This document shows positions 1 through 14,100 of a DNA stretch of 64,000 nucleotides, one piece after another; position 1 is the first letter of the stretch; the number at the start of each line of letters is the position of its first letter. Source of the stretch: Aquila chrysaetos chrysaetos (lineage: Eukaryota; Chordata; Aves; Accipitriformes; Accipitridae). Position numbers and translations under genes: made by a program. The DNA is taken from positions 24,274,041 to 24,338,040 of the forward strand of contig NC_044011.1 in the NCBI RefSeq assembly GCF_900496995.4, in the 5' to 3' direction. The notes under the pieces were generated by a model. The model was not told the origin of the DNA. It worked only from the letters and a program-made list of their open reading frames with translations, and did not search any database.

Positions 1-3000
1 ATGAAACTTACTCAGAACCACTATATACTGGAAAGGCTCAAAAATTCAACAGCTAGATCAATACAGAATGTTTCATAGAAAATTGCACACTGAGCCATAT
101 TCTGTAATAAAAATGGCCCTCTTCTTTTCCAAGATTTTATTAGATATGGAAAACTGCTACATATGTAAATTTTCTTGCAGTCTATTGATTTCTGCTTGTC
201 TCTAAACCATGTTCCAAGAAAAGAATCATTGGGGTTTTTTTCTGCTGGTTATATTCATCACTCAATACAGCATATATATATTTGCTGACATAGGTAATTA
301 TATTGTTGAGACAGTAGAACATTGCCACTTCCAAGTTTAGAGCATGCTTCACTTCCTGCTGTGGATGAGCCAAGTTTCTACACAGCCCAGTATCTGCCAC
401 ACACATTAGTAGGAACTGTAACTAATGGCACATGGTCTAGAAGAGAACCTAATGTCACAGCAGTACATTTTCAATGCAACTGTTACGGATTTGGACTAAC
501 AGCTTTTTGTTCACTTTGTACAAATCAGTTGTTTTAATGGAAAATTACAAGAGTTTTGAGTTCTCAATTTTTACATCATGTGAAATGACTTAAGAATAAC
601 TGAGAAGAGGCAAAATTCATTTATCTTAGCTTCAGCCATCTGGAACTAAAGTGAACTAAATTAACTGAATTAAACTATTTCCCTAGGCTCTCTGAAGTCG
701 GGGCAATGTAACACACCCTAAAATAGATGCTAAATGTGTGGTTTCACAATCTTTAAAGCTCATAAACCACCATCCTTGCCACAACAGACTGTTCTCCAGC
801 TCCATGCTTGCCACTGCTTCTATCTTTTGTGCTGACAGTCATGTAACGAAACAGTAAACTGCACTGGCAAACCGAATAGGTTAAAAATTAGCTGGCAAAG
901 GTAAAACTTTAATTTAACCACAGTTGAATTCACCATGTGGCTGCACAAGTCCCCAGCACAACAAAAGGGGGCAAACTACTTTGGTATCGTGGCAATGCCA
1001 GCTTATGCTTGAGTAAAGCTGTAATGTACCTAGAGAAGATGATGGGCAGTATGACTCCCTTTCCATTTCTCTCTCTCTAGTGCAGACTGTTAGGAAAATC
1101 AATTTAGTGAGATTAGACTAAATGTCCTTTATATAAAAATAAAGTTAAAGGAAATGACTAGTTAGGTGTACTATGTGTCTGTCTAGTACAGTCCTAACTG
1201 TATTAAAATATTCAACCCAACAAATCAACATTTCTTAAAAACAAAGGACCAAAAGGAAATGAAATAGTTATCTGCATAAACAGAAAAGTAACTTTTTTGT
1301 TCATGAAATACAAGCTCCCCCTCATGGCCGGACCATAACATGCATTATTCATCCATAAAACCAAAATCTGCAAATCCTGTGGGTAAAAAGGAGGATTCAC
1401 TTATTCACTTTTATCAGCTTCAAATAGCATTCGCAATATAATTATAAAAATGAAAATCAAAGCCAAACAATTCATTACATTTTCCAAATTCACTTAGTAC
1501 TTCAAATATTCTGTAGTGTATGTAGCAAAGCACAAGAAATGGATTTTTTAAAAGTCATTGTAAGTGTCTATGACACTTTTAGCTCAGGATTTCTAAAAAG
1601 ACTTGGACAAAGAGTGATTAAAATACTCCTCAAACTTCTGTCATAACAGTTTAGCACTATTCCTGGAAGAAAATTATATGATGCTGATGTCTTTTAATGG
1701 ATTGTTGGGAAATAACTAGGAAATCACAACAAACAGAAGATCCATATTAGCTCTGCTTTTCCTGAACTTTTGTCGCTGGCAAACTTATATTTACATTTGT
1801 ACTAGCAAACATGCACTTACCATTATAATGCTGTACCACATTCAGATGTTATTGGTATCAAACAAATTTCCATATAATTTATGGAAGTAAATGGACTCTT
1901 ACAAGAAGCTAATTTAACTTCATATATTTTCTATTGCTTGTGTTATCAATATTTCTCCTTCAACATTCATGCAGAACACAAAATAACACACAAAGTCAAA
2001 ATTCACCTTAGAGCATAGCAGAAACCAAACAATCTTGAAGTAGCAAACCAGTAATTCTGTAATAAACTAAACTTAGGTCTTGCAAAAAACAAAACAGCTA
2101 CAGAATCTCTCTTAACTGTTCCATAGACAACAACAGAATGATTAACATCCTGCAGGCAATACTGTGTATTTTTTTTTCTTTCTGCCAGCTTCATTTCTAA
2201 AATTGCAGTTTTCTAGGGACACAAGTTGTATCACAGGCAAGCTGTACTGGGAGCCAGAATAAACTTGTGACAATTAATTCTGTCAAACATATATAACCTT
2301 ACAGCAGTATATATGAAGAGTTGATAGCAATCTTCACACAGATCCTGACAATAGCAGCCGAGCAGAAAAGAGTTTCCAGTATTTTCTCTTGTGGCTGTCT
2401 CTCTAAAATTGTGTATTCAGGATACTATCCACAAAGCAGGAATACTAGCCATAATTTTGACATACAGCCTTTTTTGAATTAATATACAAAATGTATTACA
2501 GAAAATAAACTCAACAGCACATTTCTGCTAATATGATTCTTTACATTAGAAGGTATATTTATTTTGTGAAGTACAGCCCAGAAAGTACTACATGGGTCTT
2601 TTCCCCAAAACGCCTTCAGTAGGAGGTTTGGCCCTTAGAGGACTGTCTGCTAATGTTTTGTAAAAACTGTATGCAAACTAAAATGTGTTGCAATGAACTC
2701 TGTAAGTGTACTCTTAAGTTAAAGGAAATATACATGTGATACACTTGGGGGAGGGGGGAGAATCCTAATGACTCTCTTGTTTACCTCATCAGTTCTGAAG
2801 AGTTTACATGGATTCTTTTGTTTAGTATTATTTCATATTTCAAATTGCACTGCCCTGAAGGACATTTGTGTAATAAGAAATTATCTATTTTTATCAGGTT
2901 ATTTATAGGAAATTCTTTGCGATTTAATCTAATGAAGACATACATAGAAACTACTTAGCATATTCATTTTCTTCCTACTCACACCTGGCCTTTCCACTAA

Positions 3001-5575
3001 TTTAATATGTAACTAAGCTAACTTTTGAAACATACTTTATAATCTTCAGTTTTACATAATTACAGACCTAAAGACTTTTTTCCTGGCACAAGCCTCAATA
3101 CAAAAACCGAATTTGCTTTCATGAATTATAGGTTACCTGTTATGAAATAATAATAGCAATTCCAAGAAGGCACAAAAACATACTCTGAAATCAGCAGCAA
3201 TTCAGAAGTTATGGCTATGACAGTAGCTAAGAAGTGTTAAGACAGCATGTTTCAGAACTAAACCCAGACAAAATAAACATCACTTTATAAGTCTAGAGAA
3301 TGAACGACAGGCCTAAGGCCAAAAAATGATCCACTGAGTTGGCAAAAGTAAGCACTGAAATATGAGACATTTTTACTAAACAGCAGTGTTAAGTGAAAAT
3401 AATAATATACAGCTGTAGTTCTAATATAAATGAAGAATGCTCACTAGTGAGTATCAGTAGTAACACTTTACAAAGAAAACATAGGTTTGCTTGTTTGCTA
3501 AATTTGACTGTACTATGCAGTTTGCCTCCTAGGAAGGACTATCAAACTGAAAAACAAAGGTCAAAATCTGATCTCATCATTACTTGTCTAATCCTGATTA
3601 AAATCTGGTTCACTAGTCTAAGATGTATAGAAAATCACTTATAATGAACTCCTTTATTTCCTGTACTTAAAAGATATTTGGTTCTCCACGTCTAGCAACT
3701 TCAATTATTTTGGAGTTCTTAACCATAAACTTCTCAAAATCAAAAGTAACTGTCACTAACAGGAGTCATTCATCTCCTTTCACAAGAGCTATTGAAAGGG
3801 AATGCAGTTTATGACTTATCTCACTGTTCATAAAACAGGATACTTATAATATTCTGTCACCTTTAAAAGAAATCTAACGACAAACTCGAAGACAAGTATG
3901 AGGAAGCATATTGTCCAGAGGACTGAAGAAATACTTGGTAGATTCAACCTTTGAAATAATTATGGGATTATTTGACAGCCGAAGCCTCCCTGAAACTGTA
4001 AGTACTGTTCAATTTCTACCATACTGAATGTTAGAAATACTTCTCTATCGAGCGCTGCTTAAAATAATAAAGCATTGCCCAATAACAGCATAAGCAATTT
4101 GGTAAGCTGAAAAGTTCACAGTCTTCTATTCAACCTTTCTTTAAAACGCAAGTTAAAAAATACTAAACATTTTCTAAAGGCACTTCAGAAATTAAACTAA
4201 TGAAATGCTAGAGAAAGTACTGTATAAATAAAGACTTTTTCCATTTTTTCTCTGTACTAGACTGCAAAGAGGTAGCGTGACAGCAGCAGTCTTTGCTACT
4301 CTGCAAAATGTCCTATATGGGTTATTGCACTATTAAAAAATGATGTGACTTCACATTCCTCAGAGCACAAAAGATAATTCATCAATACTGAAAAACTCTT
4401 TTAAAGAGTCTTTCCAAGGAATAGTTGGAATTGCCAGGATAGTTTTAAAGGACACCAATGAATTACAGACAGTACTGTTCTCTGAGAATTTTTATTTACT
4501 ATCTGTAAACAACATAGTTTAAGTATAGACTCAGAGACAAAAAACTCCACTCTACCTTGTTTTGGTCCAGGTACTGACTGCTGTTTCTCAGCTGGTATTT
4601 ATACTGATTTTAATTTATAAATTCCTACTGACTTGAACTGCATCTTTAGATGCATTTTATGTGACTGGCAAAGGCAGTGGCCTTAGCTCCACTGTTAAGA
4701 CAGAACTGAGAGTTTTGCTCTTGAAGTGAACATGTGGGTGCACATGTATAGTAGCATGTACCTGCTGCATCTTTCAGTAACTTCCTAATTGCTAAAGGCA
4801 TTTAACATTGAACAAGCCACAGACTGGTTCCACAACTGCTCCAAAACAAATTTCAGGCTAAAGCAGCATGGAATCCAACTCCATTACTCTGGCAAATGAG
4901 TCATGTCCTTCTCCTGAATTCCCCTTATCCTCCAGGGGTGCAGAGAAAGTCCAGATTTTACTTTATACATATACGGAAGTGTATGAAGAACATATATGCC
5001 TGTGTGTGTGTGTGTGTGTGTGTGCACTTATACATGTGGGAGTGGTAAGTTACAGTTAATTCACTGAGATGTAAGAGTGATACGTATAACATACAGGAAA
5101 CACAAAACTTAAAGACTCCCCAGACCACGGAAGAGGAAAGCACATCACTGTCTCTCAGTGTGAACAGCATGAACACAAAGGAGAGAACTATGTAACTCTG
5201 CAAGTCACATAAATGCATCAAAGATACAGTTCTTAAAGTCAGTAAGTATGAATATACAAATCAAAAGGGGTATAAATATCAGCTGAGAAACAGCAGACAG
5301 TACTTGGACTAAAACAAGGGAGAACAGAATTTTTATATCCATCTACAAACCTGCACTATGTCTTTTACATATATTAAATAAAAAGAGATCACAGAACAGC
5401 ACTGGCTGTAATTAATTAATATCCTTTTGAACTATGCTGGGAAATTTGTTATGTAGCCTTTGCAGTTGTTAAATTAATGTTGACTAAATTAGCACCAACT
5501 TATCTTTGTGCCCCATTCTCATCTACTTTGTCAAAAAGTCTTTAAAAGCACTTAAACTAGATTGACAAGTTATAC
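1..5575 (-). other. AKAP7: AKAP7 intron 5 (partial)
   Basis: AT-rich intron sequence that begins at the GT donor after the 5576-5736 exon and runs off the left edge. I looked on the minus strand for the next AKAP7 exon, which should carry the second HxT motif of the 2H domain, and did not find it. The open frames here are short, lack family resemblance and have no paired splice sites. A TG dinucleotide run lies at 5001-5024. Nothing else was recognised. Confidence 0.75.
5001..5024. repeat. (TG)12 microsatellite
   Basis: Twelve uninterrupted TG units inside AKAP7 intron 5, an ordinary dinucleotide repeat and probably length-polymorphic. Confidence 0.95.
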
Positions 5576-5736
5576 CTGCTATTTCCGCAAGTATAGTTGT
5601 ATGATCATTTTCTGCCAGCTTCACAAATCCAACTTCATTTTTGAAGTGATCAATTCCTTGGAAAGACAAATCCACGGTTTTTCCTTTCAGGCGATCTTCT
5701 ACAAAATCCTTGCTATCTGAAAGAGCACCAACTGCT
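5576..5736 (-). CDS. AKAP7: AKAP7 coding exon 5 (2H-phosphoesterase-like domain, middle)
   Basis: Encodes residues 210-262 of the reconstructed protein, plus one base at each end of split codons. The peptide includes LSFQGIDHFKNEVGFVKLAE, which matches the AKAP7 central domain, where mammals read LPFQGIGTF...VGFVKLAEGDH. AKAP7 gamma/delta anchors protein kinase A, and this domain is the AMP-binding 2H-phosphoesterase-like fold. The acceptor is a pyrimidine-rich tract ending in TTGACAG, just above 5736. The donor is G|GTATAACT at 5575. The exon is 161 bp, entering with one base to complete a codon and leaving in phase 1. The preceding exon leaves two bases, giving the ATA (Ile) codon, so the reading frame is continuous. 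The next exon is outside the window. Identification rests on recognised family sequence rather than a search. Confidence 0.93.
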
Positions 5737-8700
5737 CTGTCAAGAGGAAAGAAAATATCTATGTGAAAGTCAAATATATCAATACTGTTTACATTGCTGT
5801 TAATCATTATATCAAAAAATCTCACAAAGTTTTATTAGTATCAATTTATTATCTACTCAGGTACTTTTGCACTACTTCCTATCAACGCAGTCAGTATTAT
5901 TATTACCATTTTATAAAGGTAAACTGGTTCATACACCCTGCTGTAAAATCACAGAAATAATAAGGCAGACCTAGCAGCAGGTATAATTCATCAAAAAGTC
6001 CTCACGGTGACTAGATATTAACATGATAGTGTCTCTGTTACTCTGTGCATCCCATTCAAATAAGATACTTACTCAGAAGCATTGGTTTTCCATTCTCAAA
6101 TTAATTAATTTTTTTCATCTCCTGATAGCTCAACTGAACACTCTAAGATTCTGCTTAATTCAAAGTTACTACAGAGTGTTACTTAATATTATAAACAGAG
6201 GTTAGTGACATTATATACATCTAATGATAAAATTATATGGAAATTACTATTAAGATCATTGAGAACTGTTATTAAAAGAAGTACTATCTAAATTGATGCT
6301 TACTTTCTTTAAGAGATAAGTAGCATGCACACATAATCTACATGTAAGTTAAGAAACAGGAGCAAGCCTGGTAACCTTTTAATAATCATTTTAATTAGCC
6401 ACATTAAGTGTATGTACGATTACATGAAATATTTAGTTTGACTTGCACTTGAAGTGATTCACGTGCTAAACAAAAACTATGTAAACATTCTTAGTGTCTT
6501 CTAAAAGATCTCTCACATGCTCACAGTTTTTAATTCTATTCAACGAATATGAATTTAAACTTTTCACTAAACCAATGTTGACTTTATAAACGCTAGATGG
6601 CAGTAACAGGTTAAAAACTCCAAGAGAGTTTATTTTACTTTTTCTGTCCTAGCTGGATGAAAGCCATCACCACGATTTCTAAAGTAGGCTAAATTATATT
6701 CTTTAAGCCTGTACAATTACAAACAACTCTACACACGTTTCCATTGTGTTTAACAAGATGGACTCTTGATGATATGCATTTAATTGAAACCTAAGCCAGG
6801 TTAAGAAAGACGTTAAGGTTGATTACATGACAAAATATCCTTGATTGATATAGTCCACCTGTGTTTTTTTTATAGGACTTTAATCTACAGCCTAGATGTA
6901 CTTTAGCTCCTATATAACCAATTTAAACAACAATGCCATTACTTGTTCCTTGGCAAAGATACTTTTTTTTGAGCATAGTCTCTGCCACTTACCTACCCTT
7001 TTATCACCATTAGACAAGCCCGTTCCTGTGTCTTTCGTAAGTGCTATACTTCAAGACCTTTCAAAAACACCATCTAATACTGACTATACCTGTCAGATTA
7101 CTTCACAGGTAATCATGTGTAGATTTCTTTACCCACAAGAACCTGGAAATTGTTCCAAGACAAGTACAGATATTTCAAATACACTGTGTCAAAGATTGCA
7201 GTGGGCTTTCAAGCAGTGAATCATGCACATACCTAAACCAACTCTGGATTTTTTGCACCTGAGAACTGATACACAGAGAGTCATAGGAAGCTCTGTTCCC
7301 CAGCTGAACAAAGATTTGTATTGCCATACTGTGGGGTGTGCTGCAGAACGCGCTGACCAGCTTAACTCTACCCGATGAGGTCTATGAAAGGTCAATTCAA
7401 ACAGTGCAGTGTGTTTTCAGTTTAGCACTGTGTCACTGAAGATTTAGTTGTACTTTTATATATAATCTTGTAAACACTAAAATATTTAGAAAAATAATTG
7501 TCATCTCACTCTAGCATACTTTGTATTTTCATATTCTGTCAATCACTTTATAACGTCTAACAATTGCTTTGTAAGACTAATGCACAAGGACAAACATTTC
7601 CACTGAAGCCAATAGCAAAAAAACACAACAGCGGTATTATCTTGTTATTCCATATCAAACAGCATTTACAATGCCAAACAGTAGTTACACTCAGCGCAAC
7701 TAACCCACAGGGATAACAAAAAGTTTACCAGCATTTTGGTCCAAAGTGGAGAAAGGAAATAAAAAAGAGAATTAAGCAGCATATTCTAAGCGAATACAAA
7801 CTAGGATTATAGAAGCAATGCCTGTTTTTTTCATTGTTGCGATGTAAATTTTATAGCACTTAAAATTGATGTAGTTTCTTTTCAGAAATTTCTGAATTTT
7901 TAATTTTGATTACTTGTTAGAAAAAGCAACCTTGCAAAAAAAGCCAAACTGAACCCTTTCAGCTCTCACATTTATAATGAAAAGGTTAGGTTCACAGTCT
8001 TTGACAGATAACAAGCAAGAAGAACTTGACACTATAGTCTGGTAATGAAGGCATTTACTGCGAAGGCAGGCATCCTGATTTCTAGTACCTGATCCCATGA
8101 CTATGCATACAGTTAGCAAGGACTAGAACTCCTTTGCTTGAAGGGAGTGCTGTCATGACTCTTGCTTGCTTGCTTTCTTTATGGTTTTTAAAATCTCACA
8201 TTCTTGATTTCATATAGTCCTACAAAAAGAGATGTAAAGGGCATTCATGAAGGCTAGACCGCAGCCAACAGTTAGGAAACTCGCATGGGAATTACAGGTC
8301 TGCATTCCCTTAGAAAGAGTGGCCTAGAATACAGATCTTCCATTTTCAGGGTGAAAGCTGTATGTACTAATACCATACAAAGGGCTTTGTGCTGAATTGA
8401 ATGTTATGTTTAACACATTCTTATCACGCGTTTTGACTTCAAATAGTGTTCAACACATTTCATTTCTGTATAGACAGAGGCACTATTGTGCAAATACAGT
8501 AGAAAAACTGTAGATATCTAAATAACTTAATGGATCCAAACCTAAGGATCTGTGAACTCTCAGATGCCCAGTTGACTAGCTGCACTTTATTTGAGGGATT
8601 ACTCTCACCCTGTTACACACAGGTTCTTTTGCCAGCTTGGATCTTGGTTTCTTTCCATTAACCTGGTATCAAAAATTGGTGAAGCAAAGAAAGGAAAATT

Positions 8701-8799
8701 CAACTTTTTACCTTCAAGTTCTCCCAAAAGATTAAACAGAAAACACCAGTTATGAAAAAAAAAATAAGAATCCCGTATAATAGAAAATGCGATCTAGAA

Positions 8800-9400
8800 T
8801 ACCTGAGGATAGCTGAGCTAGATACCTGTAGGAGGCATCTGGCCAGGGAAGGGGTGAATCACTGGGGAAGCTGCTGCTGACTAGAGGACAGCTCCTGGGT
8901 GCCTGGACTGTGGAGTTCTGCTGGGAGAGGCAGAGAAGAACTCCGTAAGTAAGTGCTTGGCTGGCAGTCGGACAGTGAGAGCCAAGAAGGAGCTCAAGGA
9001 GTAGCAGAAGATACTGAATTTGAGAATATTTGTTTTGATATACAGTTTAGGACTCTAAAAAATATTCATGAGAAGGCATACTTGTCTTTGAGATATCCTC
9101 TCACATTCCCTTTTTAAAAAGTTTGTACTTCAAAACCTTTTTAAAAAAATCTTGCACACACAGTCGGTGGTTGTTCTCACCGATTTTCAGGTGCTACCAG
9201 AGTCTGCTCATCAACCAGGGCAGGAGGAAGCTGGTGTGCCTACTCCAGGAGACAAAAGGCACATGGGGAGGAGAGGGAGTCCAGCAGATCTAGTATCCTT
9301 TTCTTTCCTTTCTAGTCTGTTCCTGGCTATCTGTTTCTCTCCCTTTAGATCAGACTGTTGAAGACGAGGATGCTGACAGACTCACATCCTCACAGGAGAG
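8800..9400. repeat. Possible old interspersed repeat, unclassified
   Basis: This stretch is more GC-balanced than the surrounding AT-rich intron and is dominated by gagagg/ctgctg/ccagg-type words, like the body of a decayed LTR or transposon. I could not recognise the family or see target-site duplications. It may simply be unique sequence. Confidence 0.25.
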
Positions 9401-9780
9401 GTAAGAGTGTAGAGGCCTCAAAGATATAGCATTCAAGGAAACAAGTGTGAAAAACAAGCAGGGCAATTGATTTAGATATACCGATAACTCATTATTTTTA
9501 GGTGTGTTAAATGTTTTTAGCCAAAATACTTCTACTTATTAGAAGCATGCCCTTGACTATCAAACGGTTCCCACATTCTACCTTGGATTCTTGCTTTCTT
9601 GTGAGCAATCTGCACTTTAACCTTCTGGGGGAAAAAGGTATTCAACACACTTATTAGCCACATTATTTTGTAACTGTATTACCACAGCCAAAGCAATGTC
9701 TCATTGCACTTATTCATTATTTGATCTAGTCAATTCAGTACCGGACTGCATGCCTGCTAACACTGCAGAGGAAACCAGTA

Positions 9781-9804
9781 AGATAGATAGATAGATAGAT
9801 AGAT
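9781..9804. repeat. (AGAT)6 microsatellite
   Basis: Six perfect AGAT units followed by a short ATACATATATG tail, within AKAP7 intron 4. Confidence 0.93.
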
Positions 9805-11013
9805 ATACATATATGACAGAGGGCCCCTGAAAGAACTCATCTGGGGAAGATGAAACCGTGAGGCTTCTCTTTCACAAAATTATAAGGACCTGATGAATTT
9901 TGATTCATTAGCAATTCACTACAAAATTGACACATAAGCAATGGAGGATTCCCAGATGTTCATATAGTGCCAGTAGGCCATTTATTAGCATTTTACATAA
10001 TACTCTATTACCAAAGCGTTTGCGGTCTCAATTCTGCAATTATAACGTATGAATATAGAGACATCACATATGCAGGCCATTGGGCACCACATCTAAAAAG
10101 AAACTATTGAGAAAGTCTGTGTAAAGCAGGACTATAAAATACAATGTATGTTTTCATTTGAAGTCAAAATTACAGCTAGACAACACAAATTATTATTCTG
10201 AACATTCATAAATTACAGCTGTATAGATAGACTTAAAAGTCTGAACATCTTCGTATTAACCATTGAACTTAAACATTAAAGTAGGCTTGTCAGATAGCAG
10301 TACAGCACGTGATGAACAGTAAAAAACACCAGAGAACTGCATTTTTATAAGGCAAGTAGTTGCATCTAACACTTAGACACATGATGTCATCTTATAACAT
10401 ATATGCTTTTCCACAACTTTTCTACCTTTTATATGATCAAAAAAATCAGCTACATCACTGAAGCAACATAAAAATTATACTTTTGATAAGGCCTAATAGC
10501 CCTCTCTCTTTTAGTGTACTTAAATATTAAGTATAATAAATTCACTTAGGGACATTAAAAAAACCTGTAACTGCATGAGACATTAGCTTGGAGCTAAGGT
10601 TTATTTCATTAAAGCCTTTCAGTGGCAATTACTAATTTGGCTTATAACATTTGCTAAGCTATGAAATTCTGAAAATTCCACTGTTAATCTGTTCAGTGTC
10701 CCCTATATAAAAACATTGTTTTAAAATAATTACTTTAGCAAACATGAGATTTGTGCATGCAAGCTCAGCAGACAGTAAGAAAAACGCAAGGGAGAAAGCA
10801 TACTTTGTTCAGAGCTCATGGCATACCATAAGTTATGAAAATGGCTAATATTAAGATTAGCATTTTAAGAACAACATGAATTAAATGTTCGGTAACCCTA
10901 GTAATTTTGGGCTGTGTATTGCAAAAAATAAGCATCAGTTACCCCTTCCAGTCTTTTTATGAACTCCACCAGCAAAAATACATAATATACTTAATTTAAC
11001 ACCAAATACCTAC

Positions 11014-11150
11014 ATGCTAATTTCTTCTTCATTGGATAAATGCATCACTAGCATGGTGACATGCAACGAGCCAGAGTGAACCATTGCTTTGGAAAGCCTT
11101 TGATCCTTTTGTATTATTGCATCTTGGACAGCCTGAATACTGCCAGTAAT
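11014..11150 (-). CDS. AKAP7: AKAP7 coding exon 4 (first HxT motif of the 2H domain)
   Basis: A 137-bp exon encoding residues 164-208 plus two bases of codon 209. It carries AIIQKDQRLSKAMV followed by SLHVTMLVMHL. The HVT at about residues 193-195 is the first of the two HxT motifs that define 2H-phosphoesterase folds. Mammalian AKAP7 has HIT at this place. The acceptor is CTTCCCAG before 11150. The donor chosen is AGCAT|GTAGGT, with GT at 11013-11012, because it joins to the next exon as EEISI-AVGAL and matches the mammalian spacing. A second donor lies four bases further on. Using it would put a TAG stop in frame at the exon end. Entry phase is 0 and exit phase 2. Confidence 0.94.
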
Positions 11151-14100
11151 CTGGGAAGACAGACAGACACAGCAACAACAGTTAGCCATTACAATTACTG
11201 TATCCCATCATGCAAGTGAACAAGAAAGTGCACAAACTGAAATCAAATGTTTATGTAAAAACCATTCTAGCAGAAGAAAGTTTTATCCTCTGACAAAGCT
11301 GTGCTAATTGACCTGAGTAAACCCAAAGTGGGTACGAAGAGAGTGATTAATAAAGCACTGGACACCCCCCATCAAATCTTCATAGCAGTTTGCTTCCATA
11401 AGTATGATAAATTCCTGGAGCAGATTAAGATCATCCAGTTTCACACTGCCAGTAATCCAAATAAAAGGCTTCTTCAAGGACTTTCTCTGCCCGCTTTGCT
11501 AAACTTGTAAGTTGCTATGTGCAGACAAGTGTCCAGAAAAAGAAGAGATCTTTGCAGGATTGGACACATACAAAACAAGAATATTCAGTAAGTAAGTAAT
11601 TTGTAGAGATATCCGATTTACAATTCTGATCATACTGCCCAGTAGACAGATATAATTTATATACTCTCTTCAAACATATTTTAATGAATTTCCATAGAAC
11701 ATGTATACATGTTCATCAGTCTTTTTCTTTAAAATTATTTGAATTACATTTTCTTCATTGAAAATTATTTGTATGGTTATACATGCTTTATAAATTGTAC
11801 CCAAAATGTTTTCTGTGCTTGCCATTATGATCATTGTATTGTACTGATTTAAAAAAAAAAACAAAAACAAAACCCAAAAAACTCTGCAACTATTCTTGAA
11901 TATGTTAGTTGAAATGAAATCAAATCCAATAGCCTCGACCATCTGACAAAATGATTTATTTTTTAAAGCATTGTAAGCAAAGACATTACAGACAAATTAG
12001 CTTTGGTGTATAAAGTCTAAAAGAAGCATGTAGAAAACTTCAATCTGATCTTTTTCTTTATTTGAAACTCAGTGGTGAATGCTTCACACATATACTATAC
12101 ATATCGACTTTTATAACATAAGCACAAGTAGCTCTTAGGTTAAAAAAATAAAAAAAGCCTTGATATATTTTGGTAGCTCTGTTAATCGTAAGGAACACAT
12201 AAATCTCCTGAAAAAACACAATCTAATGGGAGTGGTCAGTATTTTTCTGATTGATTTTTTTTAAGATGAGTATTGCCATGTAGGAATTTTACCTAATCAT
12301 AGATATCTAGTAGTGCTATATAAATAAAACCAAATTATAGCTGAAAGAAACCAACTCTAGAGAGAGTGGGGAGGAGGAAAGAAGGTAAAAGCCACTTGCC
12401 AGAAAGAGGTGATATGGCATCTACAAAACCACAAGCGTCTTAGGTAGTGTAAGAAATATGAAGAAAATTGCACCAATATTTTGGTCATTAATCATTTTGT
12501 AATAAAACCACTTTCCTTCATATGTCAGAACTGATCTTATCCTGGATAAATAACACTTTTACTGTCTCAGATGTAGGAGAAATTTAACCAACATTTAAAC
12601 AAAAACCAGGTGAACACAATCCCTGGTAATTACAATGTATTGACTGCATAATTATTCAAGTTTATGAACTAAAGCAAATGAAGTTATCCCCGTAAAGAAA
12701 AAAAAAAACAAACCTCAAAAATGAAATCACCTATCATATGAATTACAATTTTATTCCATTTTCACCTATTGCTTCTAAATTTAATTTGCACCTGAGAGCT
12801 GGTGAAGAAAAAAAATATAAATGTAAGCATACAAGCCCTTCAGAATACAGAAGACAGGTGTGGAACTGTGTTATCATAGGGGTAAGACCACCCTAGCTCT
12901 GAAAAAGACCAGTGATGTTATTCAGCATTCAGATTAGCAGCCAATACCCCACATCCCCTTACCCATAAAGCTTCCTCCTGCACTACTTCTGAGTCCCTCC
13001 CTGCTCATGTCCTAAACTACCTCCAGCTCCCTCATAAAGTTCAGTTCTGGCTTGGGCAAGAAGCAACACACGCTGTGGCTGATTTTCAGCTATAAGGGGT
13101 TGACTGGCTAACAAACATGCAGATATTCATTCATCATCTGGCAGGTCTAGAAGAACAGGTAATTGCCACAGTCACACTACAGTCTTCAACACAAGCATGT
13201 TCTTTCAAGACTCTCTCTTTTATGCAAGCACCGACTCCACAAAAAATTGCAGGAAATTAGTACCTCCGAGATGTCAATTTTTTTATCCAAATTTGGACAA
13301 CAGGTTGAAAACCCACAGCAGGTTCAAAACCCACAAAAACCCAATGGGCTTATAACAAGGCAAACAGATAGGCAGGCTCACACCTGTATAAACTCCATTA
13401 GGAAACCAAGCTAAAAACCTAACAAATAACATACCTTTGGGAAGAGGATTAATTCCAAAGATGGCCAGTTAGCAGTTCCAGAGACAAGCTATTGCTGAAC
13501 CCACCAGGAAAGTATGAAATGAGCTGCCTTTTTGATAAAGGCAAAATAGAAAGCAGACTGAGTACCTTCTCTCTCTCTGGCTAAGTGACAACATTCTACA
13601 CAATCTACACTATTTGGAAAGAAGAAAAAGTTTTCAAGTACATTTTTGTGAATTTCAGGAATTTATTTTTAATATGTTTTCCCAGACGATATGTGATCAA
13701 ATTGTAACACAATAGCTGTAGCATAGCTATGCCATCACAATGCATAATATAACTTCAGATTCATTCTGTTTTCTTCAATAAATCTATGGTGCAATTAACA
13801 TTTGAGTGTGCTGAATTTCAATTAAGCGAACCAGGACTCTTCCTACATCTCTGTACAACTAGTTATGACCCACTGCATAAATAAAAAATTTAAATTGCTA
13901 TTTAACCTGCTATTTACATTACCTTACAAAGTTTTATGTTACATTTGAACTGCTATCATGCTATTTCTTTCGAGATTTCCTAACTTAACTGAAAGAAATG
14001 TCTGAAGGCAGATCATACTCAACAATTGCCCCCTCAGATTATTTTAAAAAGTGCTCCAAAATAAGGCCTCAAATACTGATTTCAAGGTCCCTTCTCCCAT

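Larger units (their letters stand above)
5737..11013 (-). other. AKAP7: AKAP7 intron 4
   Basis: About 5.3 kb of AT-rich intron between the 11014-11150 and 5576-5736 exons. It contains a GATA tetranucleotide repeat at 9781-9804 and a more GC-balanced patch near 8.80-9.40 kb that looks like an old unclassified interspersed repeat. No open frame with paired splice sites and family resemblance was found. Confidence 0.8.
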
